A stretch of 64,000 bases of DNA from Akkermansia sp. RCC_12PD (GTDB lineage Bacteria; Verrucomicrobiota; Verrucomicrobiia; Verrucomicrobiales; Akkermansiaceae), in NCBI RefSeq assembly GCF_036417355.1, contig NZ_CP143889.1:806001-870000 (forward strand). Reading direction: 5' to 3'. Both the position numbers and the translations under genes were made by a program. The notes under the pieces were generated by a model, which had not been told where the DNA came from, did no database searches, and saw nothing but the letters and a program-made list of their open reading frames with translations. Positions within the stretch are counted from its first letter, which is position 1. Every line of letters begins with the position of its first letter. Shown here in pieces: positions 21,847 to 29,073 of this stretch.

Positions 21847-22746
21847 ATGACCTCCACGCCGAACAGCCTTTTCCGCCATTACCTTGATTCCCTGATCCAA
21901 AGGGGAACCACACGCGCCAGCCTGACGGAGGAGGCCCGGGACGTCCTGAGAACATGGTATGTAACCGCCAAAAAGGGAAGCCGCGCACATTCCCCGTCTT
22001 CCCCGTCTTCCCCGTCTCCGCGACCAGAACCGCAACCCACAAAAACACCGCCCCCAAGTACAAATCCGGAGCTTTTCCCGGAAGAGCGGAAACCGTCTTC
22101 CTCCATCACGCTGCCGGAGGGAACAATGGAAGACAAGCTGCAATACCTCAGGGACCTGGCCCAAAACTGGAAGCCTGCACGGGACCTCAACTCCCTGCGG
22201 GATACCATGGTCTTTGCCACGGGCAATCCCCATACGCAGCTCATGCTGATCGGCGAAGCTCCGGGGTACTATGAAGAAGTGCAGCGGGAACCTTTCGTGG
22301 GACGGGCCGGGGAAAAACTCAACCAGATTCTGAAAGCCATGGGGCTTTCCAGGGACATGGTTTATATTTCCAACATCGTCAAATTCCGGCCTTCCCTGCC
22401 GAACCAGAGAACCAACAACCGCGCCCCCACGCCGGAGGAAATAGAAGCCTGCCTTCCCATCATCATGCATGAAATCCAGGTCATCCAGCCGAAGATGATC
22501 ATTGCCCTGGGAGGCACTGCCGCAGTCGGCCTGCTGGGGGAACAGGGTTCCGTCAGTTCCATGCGCGGCAGGTTCCACGATCTCAACGGCATTCCCGTGC
22601 GCGTCACCTACCACCCAAGCTACCTGCTGAGGTCGGACAATCCGCGGGAAAAGCGCAAGGTATGGGAAGACATGCTGGCCGTGATGGAACGGATGGGCAT
22701 GCCAGTCTCCGAAAAGCAGCGCGGCTATTTCCTGCCCAGGGAATAA
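21847..22746 (+). CDS. Uracil-DNA glycosylase, family 4-like, lacking iron-sulphur cysteines
   Basis: The product removes uracil from DNA to start base-excision repair. The catalytic domain (about residues 95-295) has G-E-A-P-G-Y-Y-E-E (motif A), G-R-A-G-E-K-L-N, and H-P-S-Y-L-L-R (motif B) of the UDG-4 superfamily. The usual family-4 cysteines are mostly absent: the first pair before the A motif is missing and the N-V-V-K-C-R-P segment reads N-I-V-K-F-R-P. Only E-A-C-L-P is kept. So the 4Fe-4S cluster is probably not formed. Residues 1-90 form a Ser/Pro-rich linker after a short helix. The gene diverges from thiH. Confidence 0.85.
   Translation: MTSTPNSLFRHYLDSLIQRGTTRASLTEEARDVLRTWYVTAKKGSRAHSPSSPSSPSPRPEPQPTKTPPPSTNPELFPEERKPSSSITLPEGTMEDKLQYLRDLAQNWKPARDLNSLRDTMVFATGNPHTQLMLIGEAPGYYEEVQREPFVGRAGEKLNQILKAMGLSRDMVYISNIVKFRPSLPNQRTNNRAPTPEEIEACLPIIMHEIQVIQPKMIIALGGTAAVGLLGEQGSVSSMRGRFHDLNGIPVRVTYHPSYLLRSDNPREKRKVWEDMLAVMERMGMPVSEKQRGYFLPRE
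21990..22016 (+). repeat. Three tandem copies of a 9-base unit inside the glycosylase gene
   Basis: The unit ttccccgtc occurs three times head to tail and keeps frame, coding an S-P-S type repeat in the disordered linker of the glycosylase. Copy-number change would lengthen or shorten the linker by three residues without a frameshift. Confidence 0.7.
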
Positions 22747-22960
22747 ACTCCCTGCTCCCTTTTACACATGCCGCAGCCAAACCGGAAGAACCCGGCGGCC
22801 TGCCCCTGATGCGCGTCAGCGTGCCGAGCGCCATTTGCAGAAACCGTGGGAATTCCACCGCAAGACGCCATGCGCCCCGGCTTTCATATTCCCTCCCGCG
22901 CCGTGTCCGAGCCGGGTACCATGAAGAAACGGCAAAAGCGTCCGGAACAGTCAGGCTTCC

Positions 22961-24022
22961 CTATCCATGGAGTTCCTCCTTTTCCGGCACTTCCCAGAAC
23001 AGAGCCGCCCTCTCACGGCTTACTCCCTCCATATTCAAGTACCGTGCGCGCAGCAGGGCGGAGGAACGGTGCCCCATTTCCATCTGAAGCAGGGGGAAAT
23101 CCCTGAACCATTTGGCATGGAAGGAAGCGTAGGTATGCCTCAGGACATCCGGCCTCCATGCCCCGAACCTGCCGCCGCTTCCCCACCCTGCTTTTTTCCT
23201 GAGCTGCCTCCAGCGCAGAAGCCAGTTCGATGGACATAAAATCCTGTTCCCTTCCGGAATGCCATACCCCGTCAAAAGCCGTTCCAGCACGGGCTGAACG
23301 GTAACATGGCGCGCGCCGCCCGTCTTGCTTGCCAACGGTCTTACGGAAATCACCCTTTCTTCCAAATCCACATCCCGCCACCGGAGGCGCGCCACCTCTC
23401 CCGGACGGATTCCGGCATACATCATGATCCAGACAGCAGGAGCGCAATCACGGAATTCGGGAGATTCCGCTGCGTTCCTCAGGCATTTTATCTCCTCAGG
23501 ATTCAGTACGGCAATGACCTGCTCACGGAAGGAAGGAACATCCACCCGGGCCAGAGGATTTTCTCCGCACCACCCGCGCCGCAGTGAAAGACTCAAAACC
23601 CCGCTCATTACAGCCCTCGCCTTGTAACGCTGCCTCCCTGAAGAAAAGGCGGATTCCAGAAAACGCGAACAATGCTCCGGAGTCAGTTTCCTGACCGGGA
23701 AGTTCTTTAATTCCGGGCATCTGCGCATCAGCGCGCCGGTAAAGTACCTGATATCCCGCAGGGTGGCGGGGCGCCGCCCGCACTTCACTTTCAGCGTTTC
23801 ATCCACGGCGGCCGCAAAGGATACCGTCTGTTCTCCGTTTTTCAGTTCCTCCGCTCCCAGCTCAATGGCCTTTCTGGCACGGCGCATGCTGCATCGGGAA
23901 CCGCCGCAGAGCTGCACCAGCTCCAGAGCCAGGGTAGCCGCCTCCACTATATTCAGCCCGCTCTCTTTCAACAACATTTCCGCCGCCAAATATTCGGCGC
24001 GATTTTCGATATGTTCCCTCAT
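22961..24022 (-). CDS. Tyrosine recombinase (phage-integrase family) next to an inverted-repeat segment
   Basis: This is a site-specific recombinase of 353 residues from ATG 24022. The SAM-like DNA-binding core (about 60-165) precedes the catalytic domain. There, G-I-R-P-G-E-V-A-R-L-R-W holds Arg I, S-K-T-G-G-A-R-H-V the Lys, L-R-H-T-Y-A-S Arg II, M-G-H-R-S-S-A the His, and R-A-R-Y-L-N-M the nucleophilic Tyr. The residue three before Arg II is Asp rather than the common His. A GTG at 24061 would extend the protein 13 residues into the inverted repeat at 24060-24077, so I prefer ATG 24022. It faces the autotransporter gene across a 172-bp segment flanked by perfect 18-bp inverted repeats, so promoter inversion is its likely job. 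Confidence 0.88.
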   Translation of the reverse strand: MREHIENRAEYLAAEMLLKESGLNIVEAATLALELVQLCGGSRCSMRRARKAIELGAEELKNGEQTVSFAAAVDETLKVKCGRRPATLRDIRYFTGALMRRCPELKNFPVRKLTPEHCSRFLESAFSSGRQRYKARAVMSGVLSLSLRRGWCGENPLARVDVPSFREQVIAVLNPEEIKCLRNAAESPEFRDCAPAVWIMMYAGIRPGEVARLRWRDVDLEERVISVRPLASKTGGARHVTVQPVLERLLTGYGIPEGNRILCPSNWLLRWRQLRKKAGWGSGGRFGAWRPDVLRHTYASFHAKWFRDFPLLQMEMGHRSSALLRARYLNMEGVSRERAALFWEVPEKEELHG

Positions 24023-24059
24023 TCGAGTAATGTAATTGTAAAATAATGTTTTATGCCTC

Positions 24060-24077
24060 ACAGGATTGCCAATCCTG
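24060..24077 (+). repeat. Left 18-bp inverted repeat (candidate recombination site)
   Basis: ACAGGATTGCCAATCCTG is the exact reverse complement of 24250-24267. The unit is itself a palindrome (arms CAGGATTG and CAATCCTG around one central base), so as a direct repeat it matches the right copy with one mismatch at the centre. It lies in the 5' region of the recombinase gene, 38 bases before its ATG. Confidence 0.85.
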
Positions 24078-24249
24078 ATAGCAAGTAAAAAAACTACAAT
24101 ATTTCATATTTTATGGCGGTTTTAGAATTAATTCATCATGTACAAATTTCAATCTATTTGTTAGATTAAAAACATCGACGCTCCCGTCCGGGAAAAAGGA
24201 AAGAGGACTTTCTAACAATATGTAAACGAGACAAATGCATTCACGAACA
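24078..24249. promoter_or_regulatory. Candidate invertible promoter segment, 172 bp
   Basis: This is an AT-rich segment bounded by the perfect inverted repeats and holding no gene. It lies between the divergent starts of the tyrosine recombinase and the autotransporter, where the promoter(s) must be. Inside are a perfect dyad AATCTA-N5-TAGATT (24151-24167), GAATTAATTC (24125-24134) and a short stem TCCCG-tc-CGGGA (24182-24193). I cannot pick one -35/-10 pair with confidence. On the minus strand TTGAAA-N16-TAATTC is a weak candidate. Orientation and phase in this assembly are therefore unknown. Confidence 0.6.
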
Positions 24250-24267
24250 CAGGATTGGCAATCCTGT
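24250..24267 (-). repeat. Right 18-bp inverted repeat (candidate recombination site)
   Basis: CAGGATTGGCAATCCTGT is the exact reverse complement of the left copy at 24060-24077. The match ends abruptly on both sides, as expected for a short recombinase target. It sits 69 bases before the autotransporter ATG, so inversion would swap what lies upstream of that gene. Confidence 0.85.
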
Positions 24268-24278
24268 ATGTAGGTGTT

Positions 24279-24313
24279 GGGAAGAAAAAGGCATTTCTAT
24301 CCTTTTTCTTCCC
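24279..24313 (+). promoter_or_regulatory. Perfect 13-bp stem-loop in the autotransporter leader
   Basis: GGGAAGAAAAAGG (24279-24291) and CCTTTTTCTTCCC (24301-24313) pair perfectly around a 9-base loop, ending 23 bases before the ATG at 24337. No U-run follows, so it is not a standard terminator. A 5' mRNA stabiliser, a translation control element or a block to read-through are all possible. It lies just outside the invertible segment and would stay fixed. Confidence 0.7.
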
Positions 24314-24336
24314 GATGAACACAAACATACCAAATC

Positions 24337-27300
24337 ATGAATCCTCGTTTACCACTACCTCTGCGCCGGGCTTTACTGACAGCCATGTGCGCCCTTGGCT
24401 GCCAGGCTTTCGCAGCCGAATACACCGCTTCCAATCTGGAAGAATTCAAGGAAGCCTGGAACCAGCTTGCTGATGGAGATACGCTCAAGATCACCGGAGC
24501 CATTGACTTCCAGGGAACGGACCTGACGGCATTGCCCGCAGACGCCCGCATCACCCTTGCCTCGGACGGCCATGGCACCGTCTCCAATTTCAACTACGGG
24601 GACATGTCCTCAGTCTCCATGCAGAATGTGAATGTAGCAGGGACGGGAACCGTCCGGGTCGGCAACATGACGGACGGCATGCTCAGCGGAACGGATGAAA
24701 GTGGAATCATCCTTTCCATAGAAAGCGGCTCCACCCTGGACGGCACATGGTTGTTGCTGGAAAACAACAAGCTGGTAGCGGGAGACGGCGTCTTTCTTGA
24801 CGGCAACAATGTCACCACCGGACATTCCACCTCCATAGAGACAAGAATCGACCCCGAAACGGGAGCCTTCATCTCCACGGTTGTCACCAATACTCCGGGA
24901 GAAATTGCCATGGAACTGGGAAAGGATGTCTGGATTGATGAAATGGACTTGTCCATGGACGACGGCGTCCGCGGTAAAATTGTCTCCCATGGAGATATTT
25001 CCCTGTCCGATTCCACTCTCATCTCCACTGGGGCCGTCAACACGACATCCGTTTATGAAGACGAAGATTCCAAGATCCTGATCGGCAAGTCGGAATCCGT
25101 GGGAGCCACGGGGGGCATCGATTTCAGTGCCGGCGCCGTTACGATGACTGATACCGATCTGAGTACGGCAGGAGACGGCGACCTCTATACCGGCGGCGAC
25201 ATTCTCCTGGGAGACGGCAGCGACATTTCCGCCACGGACCGGGCGGAAATCACCACGGGAGCCCTGGTGCTCGCGTCCGGCATTTCCATCCAGGACAACC
25301 AGGGCCGCTACCAGCCCGGAACCAGCATTCAGGAATCCATGGGGCTGTCCGGCGACATATTCATCGGCAGCAACAGCTCCATCGAAAATTATGATCTGGA
25401 TGCCGAAGGCTCCATCTTCATAGGAAATGGCGCGGAACTGACCTCTGTCACGCTGGACGCCATTTCCGTGGAACTGGATTCCGTCTCCATCTTTGAAAAG
25501 GAAGACGGCTCCCGAACCGTACACATGACCACTGCCGTGGGCGACCAGGCCACTGTTTCCATCGGCGACCATTCCACGCTGAATGACGTGGACATTTACG
25601 CAGAGGGCGGAGACATCTACATTGGCAGCAACACCACCATCACCGGGGACAACGACCTTTCCGGCAGCCAGATGGCCGACATCTGGGCGGCGGATACGGT
25701 GGGAGATATCGACGATGAAGGCGTTTCCACCCGCGGGACCATTTCCTTTGAAGGAACGCTCAAGCAGGATGCGGAGGGCGACTACGTTCTGGCCTCCGGA
25801 GAATACAGCGAAGGCACCTACGGGGGCAGCATCGTCATCGGCAACAACGTCACCCTGACCATGACCACCGTCGCGGCGGAAAATACCATCACGCTGGGTG
25901 ACAACGTCACCTACCAGGGAACGGAAGATGCCTCCGTTTACCACATGAGCGCCTTCAGCGACTCGGACAACAGCCTCATCCAGGCCAGCATCAGGGACAC
26001 GGATGAAAATGGAAACATCCTCAACGGGACCGTCACCATTACGGAGCGTGAGAACAAAATCACCACGGGCCGCAACAATACGTTCATGAACAGCACGGCT
26101 CCGGGCAGGTCCGCCGCCATGGATATTTCCAGAGGGGGAGCCCTGTATGCGCATGGAGACATCGTGATCGGAGAAAACAACCGTTTCATTGACAACTCGG
26201 CCTCCGGGTCCGGGGGCGCCGTTTTTGCCCAGAACAACATTGCCGAGACAATGACCTACGTTGACGGGGAACGGACCTCCAAACTGACCACGGAAGTTCT
26301 GGACATCGTCGTAGGCAACGGTTCCGTCTTCTCCGGCAACCGGGCCGGAGTCAACGGAGGCGCCATCGCCTCCGAACTGACGGCCAACCTGGCCTGGCAG
26401 GAAGGCGACAATGTGGACGACCTTTTCGAAAACGAAGGAGCCAATATCTGGCTCGGTAAAAACACGGTTTTCACGGATAATACCGCGGGCAGCCTTGGCG
26501 GCGCCATTCACCTGATGGAAGACCGCCTTCTGGTCATCGACTCCGGTTCCTTCTTCGACGGCAACATGGCGGGAGGTGAAGCCAATGACATTTTTGCCGA
26601 AGATGGAGCTGCCATCGTAGTCAATACCGACGCGGACGCAACCACCGTCATCAACAGCGGCATTTCCGACGCCGACTATTTCACCCTGGATGACGATCCG
26701 GAATGGGTCCGCGGATCCGCCAGCCTGGTCCAGCTGGGAGGCGGCAACCTGCTCTATGGCGGCAGAGACCAGGAAGACAACGGATTCGGCGGCGACTTCC
26801 TCCAGTATTCCGGAGCCGGTTCCCTGATCGTGGGCCATGTGGCCGAAATTGACAACGAACTTGTCGTGGAAGGCGCCCAACTGGGCGTTGAAGACCTGAC
26901 GGACTATGAAATCAACGGCAAGGGCATCATCCTGACGGACAATTCCACCCTGGCCGGCGATACGCTGGAACTCAACGGGAATGCCGTGGTGGAAGTGGGG
27001 GAAGGCTCCTCCCTGCTGCTCAACGACATCACGTTCAACGGCAATTCCTCCGTCAAGCTCTGGCACACTGACGAAGCGGGCAATGGACGGGATCTTACCC
27101 ACACGGCCTCCGGCATCTCATCCGTGGACAACGTTACCATTACCGGGGCGGATGCGGCCGGGCTGCCCCTGTTCAACTCCGCCTTCGTTTCCACAACGGC
27201 CGCCGCCAATGAGGACGGCACCATCCGGCTGTCCCAGAACATGAAAGGCGTGGCTTCTCCCATGCAGGGATATTCCGGCAACGTTTCCGGAGTGGCGGCA

Positions 27301-28416
27301 GGCATGGAGCAGGTCCGGATGAACGTGCGGGACGGCTCCGCCGCCCACAGGTTCTTTGAAAACCTGCTGGGAACCTCCAGCGCGGATGCCGCGGCAGCCA
27401 TGATCCAGTCCGTCAGCGGAGAAACCGTAGTCAATGCGGCCTGGGCCTCCAATGACGCCCTCAAGGGCTTTGCGTCCCTCGTCCGGACGCAGGGGGCACT
27501 TTCCGCAGCCCAGGGTCTGAACAGCCCGGCTGCCAGGCCCATGCAGGCCGTGGATGCCAAGGGTTCCCCCATCGCCATGGCTCCCGTAGCCTCCGGCCGC
27601 GGCTCCGTATGGGTTGGCGGACTGGGCTCCTGGACGGACCAGAACGCCCGCCACGGCATTGACGGGTACAAGTACGATGCGGGCGGCTATGCCGTCGGCG
27701 CGGACTTCAAGCTCTCCTCTTCCGCCCTGGCGGGGGTGGCCGTCGGCCAGTCTTTCGGCACTTTCCAGGACAAGGGAGGCTTCTCCAGCTATGATGCGGA
27801 TTCCTTCATGGCCATGGCCTACGGCCGCTATACTCCCTCCCGCAACAAGAAACTGACCCTGGACGGATACGCCGCCTTCGGCACCACCTCCTTTGACGGA
27901 AACGCCCGCGTAGCAGATACCTCCGCCCATGGGGAGTTTGACGCGGACTCTTTCGGAGCGGCTGTTTACGCCACCTGGACGGAAGAGCTGGAGAACAAGC
28001 TGGTTATCGCACCCTTTGCCGGGCTGGAATTCATGACCGGGAAGACGGACAGCTTCACTGAAAGCGGCGACCTGGCACGCACCTTCAGCGGAGCCCGCGC
28101 CCAGAACTGGACTCTGCCCGTAGGCATTACCGTGTCCCGTACCTTTGCGGTAGGTACCAAGACCACCCTGACACCCGGAATCACAGTGGCTGTGGCACAG
28201 GACCTCAGCCGCATCAATCCCAAGGGCACGGTCGGCAGCGATCTGGGATCCTGGACGGCACGCGGCATCAATAAGGGGCGCACGGCCCTGCGCGTCAACG
28301 CCGGAGTCAGCGCCACCTTCGGCAGCCGCTGGAGCGCCCGCATCGGGTACTCCCTGGAAAGCCGAGCCGGCCTGACAGCCCAAGGCATCAACGGCTCCGT
28401 CAGCTACTCGTTCTAA
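24337..28416 (+). CDS. Large autotransporter with Pmp-like repeats (type V secretion)
   Basis: The protein has 1359 residues. Its signal peptide is M-N-P-R-L-P-L-P-L-R-R-A-L-L-T-A-M-C-A-L-G-C-Q-A-F-A-A. Residues 30-1000 are a predicted beta-helix passenger built from short Gly/Asn/Asp/Thr-rich repeats (such as I-x-I-G-x-N-x-x-I/L). Residues about 610-745 contain FxxN and GGA(I/V) tetrapeptides (F-I-D-N...G-G-A-V, F-S-G-N...G-G-A-I, F-T-D-N...G-G-A-I), the hallmark of chlamydial polymorphic membrane proteins. The last 270 residues form a 12-strand type beta-barrel, starting near V-W-V-G-G-L-G-S-W and ending in the aromatic S-V-S-Y-S-F. It is likely a surface adhesin. Expression may be switched by the adjacent recombinase and inverted repeats. 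Confidence 0.92.
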   Translation: MNPRLPLPLRRALLTAMCALGCQAFAAEYTASNLEEFKEAWNQLADGDTLKITGAIDFQGTDLTALPADARITLASDGHGTVSNFNYGDMSSVSMQNVNVAGTGTVRVGNMTDGMLSGTDESGIILSIESGSTLDGTWLLLENNKLVAGDGVFLDGNNVTTGHSTSIETRIDPETGAFISTVVTNTPGEIAMELGKDVWIDEMDLSMDDGVRGKIVSHGDISLSDSTLISTGAVNTTSVYEDEDSKILIGKSESVGATGGIDFSAGAVTMTDTDLSTAGDGDLYTGGDILLGDGSDISATDRAEITTGALVLASGISIQDNQGRYQPGTSIQESMGLSGDIFIGSNSSIENYDLDAEGSIFIGNGAELTSVTLDAISVELDSVSIFEKEDGSRTVHMTTAVGDQATVSIGDHSTLNDVDIYAEGGDIYIGSNTTITGDNDLSGSQMADIWAADTVGDIDDEGVSTRGTISFEGTLKQDAEGDYVLASGEYSEGTYGGSIVIGNNVTLTMTTVAAENTITLGDNVTYQGTEDASVYHMSAFSDSDNSLIQASIRDTDENGNILNGTVTITERENKITTGRNNTFMNSTAPGRSAAMDISRGGALYAHGDIVIGENNRFIDNSASGSGGAVFAQNNIAETMTYVDGERTSKLTTEVLDIVVGNGSVFSGNRAGVNGGAIASELTANLAWQEGDNVDDLFENEGANIWLGKNTVFTDNTAGSLGGAIHLMEDRLLVIDSGSFFDGNMAGGEANDIFAEDGAAIVVNTDADATTVINSGISDADYFTLDDDPEWVRGSASLVQLGGGNLLYGGRDQEDNGFGGDFLQYSGAGSLIVGHVAEIDNELVVEGAQLGVEDLTDYEINGKGIILTDNSTLAGDTLELNGNAVVEVGEGSSLLLNDITFNGNSSVKLWHTDEAGNGRDLTHTASGISSVDNVTITGADAAGLPLFNSAFVSTTAAANEDGTIRLSQNMKGVASPMQGYSGNVSGVAAGMEQVRMNVRDGSAAHRFFENLLGTSSADAAAAMIQSVSGETVVNAAWASNDALKGFASLVRTQGALSAAQGLNSPAARPMQAVDAKGSPIAMAPVASGRGSVWVGGLGSWTDQNARHGIDGYKYDAGGYAVGADFKLSSSALAGVAVGQSFGTFQDKGGFSSYDADSFMAMAYGRYTPSRNKKLTLDGYAAFGTTSFDGNARVADTSAHGEFDADSFGAAVYATWTEELENKLVIAPFAGLEFMTGKTDSFTESGDLARTFSGARAQNWTLPVGITVSRTFAVGTKTTLTPGITVAVAQDLSRINPKGTVGSDLGSWTARGINKGRTALRVNAGVSATFGSRWSARIGYSLESRAGLTAQGINGSVSYSF

Positions 28417-28431
28417 CGGAAAGCCGTTCCC

Positions 28432-28470
28432 GCCTTCCCGGTCTGCTACCCGGCCGGGAAGGCAATTTTT
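28432..28470 (+). terminator. Rho-independent terminator of the autotransporter gene
   Basis: Arms GCCTTCCCGG (28432-28441) and CCGGGAAGGC (28454-28463) form a perfect 10-bp stem, followed by AATTTTTT. Confidence 0.85.
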
Positions 28471-28491
28471 TACTTGGACATATTCTTTTCC

Positions 28492-28914
28492 ATGAACTCA
28501 TCAACCTCAATCCGCCCCGCCATTCTTCTGGGCTGCGCATGTCTGCTGGCTTCCTGCGGCGGCGGTGCCGGCAAATCGGACTCATCCGCCGTGGCCCCTC
28601 CGCAGACGCTGGAAACAGACAGCACCATCGTGATGACGGACGGCCACGGCGTATCCTACAAAATCACCTCGTCCAGCACCCTGGAAACGGGTGACGGCAT
28701 CTTTTCCGGAACATACACGTATGCGCCCGGCGCCGCTTCCGCCCGGTTTTCCATGACACTGACCGAGAAAGACCGCGAACATCCCCGGACCGTTAAAAGT
28801 TCCGGAGAAATGACCTTTACCTCCGCCACGGAAGGAACTTACAAGGTAACAGACTATGATTCCTCCGCCATGTCTCCGGTAGGCCTGGGCGGCCCCTTCA
28901 GGATCACCAGGTAA
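28492..28914 (+). CDS. Small lipoprotein, function unknown
   Basis: The protein has 140 residues. A lipoprotein signal ends in the lipobox L-A-S-C followed by G-G-G, so it should be lipid-anchored after processing by Lgt (gene at 40.2 kb) and LspA. The mature part is Thr/Ser-rich with alternating polar and aromatic residues, typical of a small beta-barrel or beta-sandwich. No recognised motif. I start at ATG 28492 rather than TTG 28474, which lies within the leader after the terminator. It has its own terminator and seems to be monocistronic. Confidence 0.75.
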   Translation: MNSSTSIRPAILLGCACLLASCGGGAGKSDSSAVAPPQTLETDSTIVMTDGHGVSYKITSSSTLETGDGIFSGTYTYAPGAASARFSMTLTEKDREHPRTVKSSGEMTFTSATEGTYKVTDYDSSAMSPVGLGGPFRITR

Positions 28915-28945
28915 TGCATGCTTTTTCGGTATTATGTTGATAGCG

Positions 28946-28980
28946 GAGCCGCTCCCCCCGAAAGGGAGCGGCTCTCTTTG
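28946..28980 (+). terminator. Rho-independent terminator
   Basis: GAGCCGCTCCC (28946-28956) pairs with GGGAGCGGCTC (28964-28974), followed by TCTTTG. It ends the small lipoprotein transcript. Confidence 0.75.
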
Positions 28981-29019
28981 TGAGGAGAATTCCGTGCAAA
29001 TACAAAGCCGGGCGGAAAT

Positions 29020-29051
29020 AAAAAACCGCTTTCCCCGGAGGAGGAAAGCGG
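29020..29051 (-). terminator. Rho-independent terminator of ilvD
   Basis: Read on the minus strand, CCGCTTTCC and GGAAAGCGG form a 9-bp stem followed by TTTTTTA. It lies 23 bases after the ilvD stop. Confidence 0.75.
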
Positions 29052-29073
29052 CCGGAAATAAAACGGATGGCAT

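Noticed and set aside
24610-27102. Long open frame (830 codons) on the minus strand across the autotransporter
   Set aside because: It lies entirely opposite a clear autotransporter gene. Its product is Gly/Val/His-rich without domains, a by-product of GC-rich codon structure.
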